A stretch of DNA of 6,545 nt from an uncultured Eubacteriales bacterium (GTDB lineage Bacteria > Bacillota > Clostridia > Oscillospirales > Oscillospiraceae): assembly GCA_902475515.1 (NCBI GenBank), contig CABSAB010000087.1, forward strand, positions 1 to 6,545, read 5' to 3'. This document shows positions 1 to 6,248 of this stretch, piece after piece. Position numbers and translations under genes: made by a program. Each line of letters opens with the position of its first letter. Position 1 is the first letter of the stretch. Under the pieces are notes generated by a model that was not told the origin of the DNA, ran no database searches, and saw only the letters and a list, made by a program, of their open reading frames with translations.

Positions 1-704
1 CCCTGACGCCGGAGGGGTTCCGCCTCCCGGGCCACACGCCCCAGAAACAATCGGGCATCCCGCTGGCGGAATTTCTCGCCGGGGTCGGAGCGGTTTTGCA
101 GGTAAACCTTGATATACTGCTCCGTCTGGGCAGCGGTGAGGCCCCGGGCAGTGACCTCCTCCAGGATCAAAAGCCGCTGGGATTCGCCCGGCAGCCGCAA
201 AAGCGCCCGGGCATGGCGCTCGCTGAGACCCCGCTCCCGCAGCTGCTGTTGGAGCTTTGGCCCCAGGCTCAGCAGCCGCAGCTTATTGGCCACTGCCGAT
301 TGGCTGCGGCCAAGGCGCGCCGCCGCCTGGGCCTGGGTGAGGCCGCTCTCCATGAGGTACTTTTGCAGGCATTCGGCTTCGTCGAAATAGTGGAGGTCCT
401 CCCGCTGGAGGTTCTCCGTCAGAAAGATCAGGGTGCTGCTGGCAGAATCGGTATCCAGCAGAATACAGGGCACCTCCGAAAGGCCTGCCATACGGGCCGC
501 CATGAGCCGCCGGGTCCCGGAGACCACGGAAAACTGCTCGCCGCTGCGCCGCACGGTCAGAGGCTGCAGGACCCCCACCTGGCGGATACTCCCGGCCAGT
601 TCCTGGAGCTGCACGGTCTCCCGGCTGCGGTGGGACGGACTGGCATGGACCAGCCGGATCGGCAGATACAAAATTCGCCCCTGGGGGGCCATTTCAAAGG
701 CCAT
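1..704 (-). CDS. ParB/Noc-family CTPase-type DNA-binding protein, 3' part missing
   Basis: The first 234 residues of a ParB/RepB/Spo0J-family protein are present; the C-terminus lies beyond the left edge. Such proteins load at centromere-like sites, slide as CTP-gated clamps, and act in chromosome segregation (Spo0J/ParB) or nucleoid occlusion (Noc). Visible in order: a ParB N-domain (about 10-105) with the GVLQPLTVRR strand (44-53), a phosphate-motif equivalent SGTRR (62-66), and the hallmark ENLQREDL (97-104); then a helix-turn-helix domain with LTQAQAAARLGRSQSAVANKL (122-142). The start ATG is supported by AGGAGG 6 nt upstream and an extended -10 just before it; a second in-frame Met at residue 5 is less well placed. 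Oddities: the usual GERR motif reads GTRR, and the usual N-P-x-Q-P-R segment is degenerate (SPSHRSR, 22-28). Family assignment is firm. Noc versus ParB cannot be decided without the C-terminus and neighbours. The N-terminus does not resemble the amphipathic membrane helix I know from Bacillus Noc. Confidence 0.88.
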   Translation of the reverse strand, partial: MAFEMAPQGRILYLPIRLVHASPSHRSRETVQLQELAGSIRQVGVLQPLTVRRSGEQFSVVSGTRRLMAARMAGLSEVPCILLDTDSASSTLIFLTENLQREDLHYFDEAECLQKYLMESGLTQAQAAARLGRSQSAVANKLRLLSLGPKLQQQLRERGLSERHARALLRLPGESQRLLILEEVTARGLTAAQTEQYIKVYLQNRSDPGEKFRQRDARLFLGRVAREAEPLRRQ

Positions 705-705
705 A

Positions 706-726
706 AGATCCCTCCTCTCGGGATCT
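706..726. repeat. Perfect 7-bp inverted repeat between promoter and start codon
   Basis: AGATCCC (706-712) and GGGATCT (720-726) form a perfect inverted repeat with a 7-bp centre. It lies between the -10 element and the start codon and includes the Shine-Dalgarno. Because transcription is predicted to begin near 720, most of one arm would not be transcribed, so a DNA operator is a better guess than an RNA hairpin. No regulator is identified. Confidence 0.4.
711..716 (-). promoter_or_regulatory. Ribosome binding site deciding the ParB/Noc-like start
   Basis: AGGAGG on the minus strand lies 6 nt before the ATG at 704-702. This fixes the start codon over the in-frame Met four codons later. Confidence 0.8.
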
Positions 727-755
727 ATTATAGCAGTCCCTCCACAATATTCCAG
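727..755 (-). promoter_or_regulatory. Extended -10 promoter of the ParB/Noc-like gene
   Basis: Read on the minus strand, TGCTATAAT (735-727) is a perfect extended -10 element (TGnTATAAT). No good -35 lies 16-18 bp upstream; the nearest candidates around 749-756 (TGGAAT, CTGGAA) are weak, which is common when the TG extension is present. The predicted start of transcription is near 720, giving a leader of only about 16 nt. Confidence 0.72.
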
Positions 756-768
756 AAAACGCTGTCGA

Positions 769-797
769 ATTTTCCCGGCGGCGTAAAATCTCCGGGA
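769..797. repeat. Imperfect dyad with a TTTCCCGG half-site
   Basis: TCCCGG (773-778) and CCGGGA (792-797) form an inverted repeat, and ATTTT (769-773) and AAAAT (785-789) form another overlapping it. The run TTTCCCGG (771-778) equals the left part of the Bacillus Noc binding site as I recall it (ATTTCCCGGGAAAT), but the right half does not match. There is no T-tract, so it is not a terminator. Functional meaning is speculative. Confidence 0.25.
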
Positions 798-823
798 CGT
801 GGAACATACTGTCAAAAAAGAGA

Positions 824-882
824 CGTACAGTACGGATTTTGATACCGGGCATTTCGTTGCAATGGGGGTGAAAATCCGGTAT
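824..882. repeat. Nested inverted repeats overlapping the flavoprotein promoter
   Basis: Three dyads are visible. CGTAC-A-GTACG (824-834) is a compact 11-bp palindrome. CGGATTTT (833-840) is complementary to AAAATCCG (871-878). ATACCGG (842-848) is complementary to CCGGTAT (876-882). The right-hand arms lie in the promoter spacer and reach into the -10 box, while the left arms lie upstream of the -35. This geometry is typical of repressor or activator operators, but no regulator gene is in view. Confidence 0.42.
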
Positions 883-885
883 ACT
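857..885 (+). promoter_or_regulatory. Sigma-A-type promoter of the flavoprotein gene
   Basis: TTGCAA (857-862), a 17-bp spacer and TATACT (880-885) make a good vegetative promoter. Transcription is predicted to start near 892, which leaves a leader of about 29 nt before the ATG at 921. Confidence 0.7.
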
Positions 886-906
886 TCTATCCAGATGAAT
901 GAAACT

Positions 907-913
907 GAGGAGG
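907..913 (+). promoter_or_regulatory. Ribosome binding site of the flavoprotein gene
   Basis: GAGGAGG lies 7 nt before the ATG at 921. Another ATG at 916 is out of frame and too close to the Shine-Dalgarno, so 921 is the start. Confidence 0.8.
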
Positions 914-920
914 CTATGGT

Positions 921-2615
921 ATGGCTTATGTGATCAATCAGGCGCTGTGCTCCTGCTGCCACCAGTGCAAGGCGGTATGTCCTGCGGATGCAGTGCGTTT
1001 TAAGGGCGCAAAATACTGGATCGACCCGGAAAAATGTATCGAGTGCGGGCTGTGCGCGGAGAACTGCCACAACTGCATCATCACCAAGGATGGCGCCGCG
1101 CCGGAGATCCCGGCGGCCCACGGACCCATCGCCATGGACTGCGATGTGGTGGTCTGCGGCGCAGGCGGCAGCGGCCTTGTGGCGGCGGTGAAGCTGGCCC
1201 AGGGTGGGAAAAAGGTCATCGTCCTGGAGAAAAACGGCCAGGCAGGCGGAAACACCTGGTATGCCGGGGGTTTCCGGACCCACTATTCCAAAAAGCTCAA
1301 GGAGGCCGGAGAGCCGGACACCCGGGATGAGCAGATCCGCAAATTCCTCATCGACACCCTCTGGAAGGAGGACCCCCAGCTGGTCTACAACATCTATCAG
1401 GCCACGGAGGGACTGGTGGACTGGCTCATGGAGGACTGCGGCTGCGGCGAGGATTTCGAGGTAGGGACCACCCCCTTCGGCGGCAAGGGCATGATGTTCC
1501 GGAACAGGACCGGGCGGAAGTTCAAGCGTATCGACACCTCCATCGGACCCGGCGGCATGGGGTCGTTTATCGTAGAAAAGCTCATGGAGCAGTGTGGGAA
1601 ATGGAACGTCCCCGTGCTGCTGCGGCACGAGGCCAAGGAGGTCCTGAAGGACGAAGGGGGCAAGGTCTGCGGCATCCTGGCCACGGACGGGGGCGGCGAG
1701 ATCCGCATTTCCGCCAGGGCGGTGGTGCTTGCAACGGGCTGCTTCTCCCACAACGTGGAATATCTGGAGAAAGCCACGCCGGGCTTCTTCGCCCCCGGAG
1801 AACCGGTACACCGGTTCTCGGTGCCCACCTGCACCGGCGACGGCATCACCATGGGCATGAAAGCCGGGGCGGACATTGACTGGGAGAACACCAAGGCCCT
1901 GATGCTGGGGCCCGCCCATCATCCCTTTGGCTTTGCGGGCGTGTGCATCTGCCGGGAGCCGGAGGTGGTGATGTTCAACCAGCAGGGGAAACGCTGGGCC
2001 AATGAGATGGACAACACCATGGCCCTGCGGTATCTGTTCCTGAAGCAGCCGGAGTACATCAGCTGGGCGGTGGTGGACCAGAACCTGCTGGATACCATTG
2101 CAAACCGGCTGGCCGATCAGGGCCGGGACGGCCCCGACGGCGTTGCCATCCTCCGGAACTATCAGCAGGAGGCCGATGAGGAAGCGGCGCTGGACACTCC
2201 GGTAAAAAAGGCCGACACCCTGGAGGAACTGGCGGAAAAGATGGGAGTACCCGTCAAAGAGTTTGTTGCGCAGGTTCGGCACTACAATGAAATGTGCAAA
2301 AACGGACGGGACACGGACTTCTTCAAGGACCCCAAGTGCATGATCCCCCTGGAGAACGGGCCTTACTACGCGTTCTTTGAAAAGCGCTTCCAGGAGAACG
2401 CCGCCGGCGGCATGAAGATCGACAGCCGGACCCGGGTGAAGAACACCCAGGGCGGCATCATCCCCGGACTGTATGCCACAGGCGACAATGCACGCGGCAT
2501 TCTCATTGGCGGCGACATGGGCACGGACTATGTGGAGCGGTATATCTCGGCGCTCACCTGGTGCGTGGCCAGCGGATTCATTGCGGCCCAGACGGTCGCG
2601 GAGGATTTGGGATAA
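921..2615 (+). CDS. Ferredoxin-fused FAD-dependent oxidoreductase (fumarate reductase/KstD-type flavoprotein)
   Basis: A complete 564-aa protein, probably a cytosolic reductase that passes electrons through iron-sulfur clusters to FAD and then to an unknown small organic acceptor. Residues 1-55 are a two-cluster ferredoxin domain: C10-x2-C13-x2-C16-x3-C20-P and C39-x2-C42-x2-C45-x3-C49, the second followed by H rather than the usual P. The Rossmann dinucleotide motif is GAGGSG (80-85), with an acidic residue (E103) ending the second strand and AGGN (108-111) following. Family signatures continue with VVLATG (268-273), TGDGITMGMKAGAD (305-318) and GLYATGD (516-522). No signal peptide, membrane segment, FMN-binding domain or haem motif is seen. 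By hand alignment, positions that bind or protonate fumarate in Shewanella flavocytochrome c are V301, T366, N493 and L528 here, so calling it a fumarate reductase would be unsafe. It is monocistronic: own promoter, RBS and terminator. Family is firm; substrate is unknown. Confidence 0.9.
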   Translation: MAYVINQALCSCCHQCKAVCPADAVRFKGAKYWIDPEKCIECGLCAENCHNCIITKDGAAPEIPAAHGPIAMDCDVVVCGAGGSGLVAAVKLAQGGKKVIVLEKNGQAGGNTWYAGGFRTHYSKKLKEAGEPDTRDEQIRKFLIDTLWKEDPQLVYNIYQATEGLVDWLMEDCGCGEDFEVGTTPFGGKGMMFRNRTGRKFKRIDTSIGPGGMGSFIVEKLMEQCGKWNVPVLLRHEAKEVLKDEGGKVCGILATDGGGEIRISARAVVLATGCFSHNVEYLEKATPGFFAPGEPVHRFSVPTCTGDGITMGMKAGADIDWENTKALMLGPAHHPFGFAGVCICREPEVVMFNQQGKRWANEMDNTMALRYLFLKQPEYISWAVVDQNLLDTIANRLADQGRDGPDGVAILRNYQQEADEEAALDTPVKKADTLEELAEKMGVPVKEFVAQVRHYNEMCKNGRDTDFFKDPKCMIPLENGPYYAFFEKRFQENAAGGMKIDSRTRVKNTQGGIIPGLYATGDNARGILIGGDMGTDYVERYISALTWCVASGFIAAQTVAEDLG

Positions 2616-2624
2616 GACATACGG

Positions 2625-2657
2625 AAAACGGCCACCCGAACGGGTGGCCGTTTTTTT
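2625..2657. terminator. Rho-independent terminator between convergent genes
   Basis: A stem of ACGGCCACCC paired with GGGTGGCCGT around a GAAC loop (2638-2641), extended by A-U pairs and followed by seven Ts (2651-2657), ends the flavoprotein transcript 10 nt after its TAA. Read on the minus strand the hairpin is followed by TTTT, and it lies about 16 nt past the dnaE stop, so it probably terminates both genes. Confidence 0.92.
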
Positions 2658-2672
2658 GCGCGTATTTTGCAT

Positions 2673-5600
2673 TTATTTCAGGACGACATTCTCCTCGCCC
2701 AAAAGCTCCCGCAGCTCCTGGAGCATGATCTCCTCCACGGTGCAGCCGGCGCCGGCCATCTTGCGGGTGTCGGCGTAGAACAGCACCGCCTTGGTGTTGC
2801 CGGGGAACATCTGCACGATGGCCCGTGTCTTTTGGTCCTCCCTGCTGCCCATGGTGGGAAGCCGCAGATAGAGGGTATTGCAGACCGGGGCGCTCTCGGC
2901 CTGGGGCGCCGAGACGACCGCGCCCTCTCCAAGATCGTCCATGGGCAGGGCGCTGTCCACCAGAATCTGGGGGTCCTTTTCATCCCGGACGGAGATCTTG
3001 CCGCGGATCAGCACGGCGTTATTCTCCTCCAGGCATTTGCCGTATTGGCTGAGGGTCCGGGCAAAGCACAAAAGCTCTATGTCGCCGGTATCGTCCTCCA
3101 AGGTCACATAGGCCATAAGGGTATTATTGCGGGTGGTCTTGGTCTTGACCTTGGTGATAACCCCCGCCACGGCCACAGTCTGGCCGTCCCGGAAAGCGCC
3201 GGATTCCGTCTCGCCAAAGGCCAACAGGATCTCGGAGATGCGGACGGCCCCGGCCCCCTTGACCTTCTCCCGGTAGTCGTCCATGGGATGGCCGGAGAGG
3301 TACAGGCCCGTGGTCTCCTTTTCCATGGCCATCTTCTCCTTGGCGGTGAGCTCCGGCACATCCGGCAGGGGTACGGCCTGGACGGCGGTCTCCTGGGTCT
3401 CGGGCAAGTCAAACAGGCCCAACTGGCCATCCAGATTGCGCTTCTTGCTGTCCGCCACGGCGCTCATGACCATCTCATAGACCAGGAGAAGCTGCTTCCG
3501 CTTGGCCCCGAAGCAGTCCATGGCGCCGCACTTGATGAGGTTCTCCACGGTGCGCTTATTGAGGTCCGTATCCGCAAGGCGCTGGCAGAAATCCTCCAGT
3601 GAGACGAAGTCTCCGCCATTGTCCCGCTCCTGCATGAGCTGGCGGACAAAGCCGCCGCCGATGCCCTTAATGGCGCTGAGGCCGAAGCGGATGCCATCCT
3701 CACTGACGGCGAACTGGTCGCCGGACTGGTTCACATCCGGCGGGAGCAGGGGGATGCCCAACTCCTTGCACTCGGCAATATACTCGGCAATCTTGGCGGT
3801 GTTGTCCAGCACGGAGGTCATCAGGGCCGCCATATACTCCCGGGGATAGTGGCACTTGAGATAGGCCGTCTCATAGGCCACCTGAGCGTAGCACACCGCA
3901 TGGGCCTTATTGAAGGCGTAGGACGCAAAGTCCAGCATCTGATCGTAGATGGTGTTGGCCACCTGCTCGGACACGCCGTTTTGCAGGGCACCGCAAATCT
4001 CCCGCTCGGGATCGCCGTGGACAAAGGTCTGCCGCTCGGCCTCGATGACCGCCTGCTTCTTCTTGGACATGGCCCGGCGGATATTGTCGGCCTGGGGCAG
4101 GCTGTAGCCGCCCAGCTTCCGGAATATCTCAATAACCTGCTCCTGATAGACGATGACGCCGTAGGTAACGGCCAAAATAGGCTCCAGCAGCGGGTGGGCG
4201 TATTTTACATTTTCCGGGTGATGCTTATTGGACGTAAACTTCGGGATAGAATCCATGGGACCGGGGCGGTACAGGGCCACGATAGCCGTCAGGTCTTCAA
4301 TGCTCTGGGGGTGCAGCCCCACGCACACGCCGGTCATACCCGTAGATTCCATCTGGAACACACCGGAGGTGCGCCCGGCGGTGAGCATCTGGTAGGTGGC
4401 CTCGTCGCCGTCCTGGACTTTGCTGATGTCAAAGTCCGGCTCCCGCTTGCGGATCAGCTGCTGGGCGTCCTCGATGACCGTCAGGTTCCGAAGGCCCAGG
4501 AAGTCCATTTTGAGAAGGCCCAGCTCCTCCACGGTGGTCATGGTGTACTGGATCACAATGGTGTCATCGTTCCTTGCCAGAGGGACATAGGTATAGACCG
4601 GGTCCTTGGTGATGACCACTGCCGCAGCATGGGTGGATGCGTTCCGGGGGAGGCCCTCCACCTTCCTGGCCGTGTCGATGAGGGTCTTGACCCGCTCATC
4701 GGCATCGTAGCGCTCCTTCAGCTGGGGGGACATTTTCAGAGCGTCCTCCAGAGTGATGTTTAAGGTGCCGGGCACCAGCCGGGCCACCTGGTCCACCTCG
4801 GCATAGCTCATGCCCAGGGCACGGCCCACATCCCGGACAGCGCCCTTTGCCTTCATGGTGCCGAAGGTGATGATCTGGGCCACATTGTCAGCCCCGTATT
4901 TCTCCGTCACATAGTCGATGACCTCCTGGCGGCGGTTCACGCAGAAGTCGATATCAATATCAGGCATGGTCACACGGCCCGGGTTCAGGAACCGTTCAAA
5001 GTACAGGCTGTACTGCAGGGGGTCCAGGGTGGTGATATCCAGGCAGTAGGAGACCATGCTGCCTGCGGCACTGCCGCGGCCGGGGCCTACGGGAATGCCG
5101 TGGTTTTTTGCGTAGGCCACATAGTCCCAGACGATGAGGAAGTAGTTGACGAAGCCCATTTGCCGGATCATTTCCATCTCATAGCGGAGCTGGGCCTTCT
5201 CCTCCTCCCCTGCCTGGGGGTAACGTTTTGCAAAGCCTTCCCAGCAGAGCTTTTCAAAGTACTCGTCGTTGGTGTACCCCTCCGGCGGGAAGAAGTCCGG
5301 CAGATGGTAGCTGCCGAATTCAAACTCCACCTGGCAGCGCTGGGCGATCTTATGGGTATTTTCAATGGCCTCCTGATCCTGGGGGAACAGCTCGGCCATT
5401 TCCGCTTCACTTTTGATATAGAATTCCTCGGTCTCGAATTTCATGCGTCCGGGGTCGTCCACGGTCTTTTGCATCTGGATGCACATGAGCACATCCTGGG
5501 CGTAGGCGTCCTCCCGGGTGAGATAGTGGGCGTCGTTGGTGACCACCATGGGAAGATTCGTCTCCTTGGCAATGCGCCGGAGGCCCCGGTTTACAGCCAT

Positions 5601-6146
5601 CTGATTTTCGATGCCGTGGTCCTGCATTTCCAGATAGAAATGCTCGGGGCCGAAGATCTCCGCCATGCGCTTTGCCGCGGCCAGCGCGCCGTCATAGTCA
5701 TCGGAAAGGAGCTTGCGGGGCACCTCGCCGGCAAGGCACGCCGACAGGGCAATAAGCCCCTCATGGTGCTGCTCCAGCAGCTCGTAGTCCACGCGGGGCT
5801 TGCCGTAGAAGCCCTCCACAAAGGCCTGGGAGACCATATAGCAGAGGTTCCGGTAGCCGGTCATATTTTCGCACAGGAGGACCAGGTGCCGGTTTTCATT
5901 GTCAATACCATGGACCCGGTCCCGGCGGGAACGGGGGGCCACATAGACCTCGCAGCCGATGACGGGCTTCACCCCGGCCTTTTTCGCGGCCTTGTAGAAG
6001 TCGATGACGCCGTACATGGCCCCGTGGTCGGTAATGGCCACGCTGTCCTGGCCCAGGGCCTTCACCCGCTCCATGAGCTGGTCGATGCGGCACTCGCCGT
6101 CCAGGAGGCTGTATTCCGTATGCACATGTAAATGGGTAAAGGCCAT
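2673..6146 (-). CDS. dnaE: DNA polymerase III alpha subunit
   Basis: The complete 1157-aa replicative C-family polymerase subunit, close in length to E. coli DnaE (1160). The N-terminal PHP domain opens with HLHVHTEYSLLDG (5-17) and keeps what look like all nine metal ligands: H7, H9, D16, H41, E66, H87, C137, D205 and H207. The palm carries PDIDIDF (395-401), with catalytic D398 and D400, and the third aspartate D548 in MDFLGL. FGLSAIKGIG (821-830) starts the helix-hairpin-helix region. QLGLF (908-912) matches the internal beta-clamp-binding consensus. An OB fold spans roughly 990-1065, and a short C-terminal tau-binding-type region follows. The ATG is preceded by a modest GAGGTG about 5 nt upstream. 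In Clostridia, DnaE usually works beside PolC, which is not in this window. No clear promoter is seen in the 102-bp gap to the upstream Nudix gene, so read-through is possible. No frameshift, intein or truncation. Confidence 0.97.
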   Translation of the reverse strand: MAFTHLHVHTEYSLLDGECRIDQLMERVKALGQDSVAITDHGAMYGVIDFYKAAKKAGVKPVIGCEVYVAPRSRRDRVHGIDNENRHLVLLCENMTGYRNLCYMVSQAFVEGFYGKPRVDYELLEQHHEGLIALSACLAGEVPRKLLSDDYDGALAAAKRMAEIFGPEHFYLEMQDHGIENQMAVNRGLRRIAKETNLPMVVTNDAHYLTREDAYAQDVLMCIQMQKTVDDPGRMKFETEEFYIKSEAEMAELFPQDQEAIENTHKIAQRCQVEFEFGSYHLPDFFPPEGYTNDEYFEKLCWEGFAKRYPQAGEEEKAQLRYEMEMIRQMGFVNYFLIVWDYVAYAKNHGIPVGPGRGSAAGSMVSYCLDITTLDPLQYSLYFERFLNPGRVTMPDIDIDFCVNRRQEVIDYVTEKYGADNVAQIITFGTMKAKGAVRDVGRALGMSYAEVDQVARLVPGTLNITLEDALKMSPQLKERYDADERVKTLIDTARKVEGLPRNASTHAAAVVITKDPVYTYVPLARNDDTIVIQYTMTTVEELGLLKMDFLGLRNLTVIEDAQQLIRKREPDFDISKVQDGDEATYQMLTAGRTSGVFQMESTGMTGVCVGLHPQSIEDLTAIVALYRPGPMDSIPKFTSNKHHPENVKYAHPLLEPILAVTYGVIVYQEQVIEIFRKLGGYSLPQADNIRRAMSKKKQAVIEAERQTFVHGDPEREICGALQNGVSEQVANTIYDQMLDFASYAFNKAHAVCYAQVAYETAYLKCHYPREYMAALMTSVLDNTAKIAEYIAECKELGIPLLPPDVNQSGDQFAVSEDGIRFGLSAIKGIGGGFVRQLMQERDNGGDFVSLEDFCQRLADTDLNKRTVENLIKCGAMDCFGAKRKQLLLVYEMVMSAVADSKKRNLDGQLGLFDLPETQETAVQAVPLPDVPELTAKEKMAMEKETTGLYLSGHPMDDYREKVKGAGAVRISEILLAFGETESGAFRDGQTVAVAGVITKVKTKTTRNNTLMAYVTLEDDTGDIELLCFARTLSQYGKCLEENNAVLIRGKISVRDEKDPQILVDSALPMDDLGEGAVVSAPQAESAPVCNTLYLRLPTMGSREDQKTRAIVQMFPGNTKAVLFYADTRKMAGAGCTVEEIMLQELRELLGEENVVLK

Positions 6147-6248
6147 GATGGCACCTCGCTTTTCTCATCCGCAATTTTCATTTTCCCACCAGGAAAATTG
6201 CTCCGTCCCGGCGGAGCCGGGATACATCACCGATCTACGAATTTTCGG
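6147..6248 (-). promoter_or_regulatory. Nudix-dnaE intergenic leader with inverted repeats
   Basis: This gap holds GCAATTTTC (6171-6179) paired with GAAAATTGC (6193-6201), an alternative inner hairpin TTTTCC (6181-6186) with GGAAAA (6192-6197), and TCCCGGC-GGA-GCCGGGA (6206-6222). None is followed by a convincing T-tract on the minus strand, so termination after the Nudix gene is doubtful. I find no good -35/-10 pair for dnaE. The repeats would sit in the leader just ahead of the dnaE Shine-Dalgarno if the transcript reads through. Confidence 0.4.

Noticed and set aside
96..842. 248-codon open frame on the plus strand over the ParB/Noc-like gene and intergenic region
   Set aside because: It runs antisense to a clearly conserved ParB-family frame, has no RBS, and crosses both promoters. 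It is a by-product of GC-rich codons.
705..920. A small RNA gene, riboswitch or parS site in the divergent intergenic region
   Set aside because: No conserved riboswitch core, no terminator hairpin with a T-tract, and no match to the TGTTTCACGTGAAACA parS palindrome.
921..2615. Naming the flavoprotein fumarate reductase or 3-ketosteroid dehydrogenase
   Set aside because: Fumarate-binding residues appear replaced, and I cannot place the KstD catalytic tyrosines with confidence. Only the family is supported.
2667..3602. 311-codon open frame on the plus strand inside dnaE
   Set aside because: Antisense to conserved DnaE sequence, no recognisable domain or RBS, and starts right after the terminator.
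3849..4763. 304-codon open frame on the plus strand inside dnaE
   Set aside because: A mirror frame of dnaE with a His/Gly/Leu-rich, domain-free product. DnaE motifs are intact across the region.
5100..6131. 343-codon open frame on the plus strand inside dnaE
   Set aside because: Antisense to the PHP and early polymerase domains of DnaE; no RBS and no family resemblance.
6206..6222. Terminator after the Nudix gene
   Set aside because: The 7-bp GC-rich stem is good, but on the minus strand it is followed by ACGGAGC, not a T-run, so it does not meet the pattern of an intrinsic terminator.
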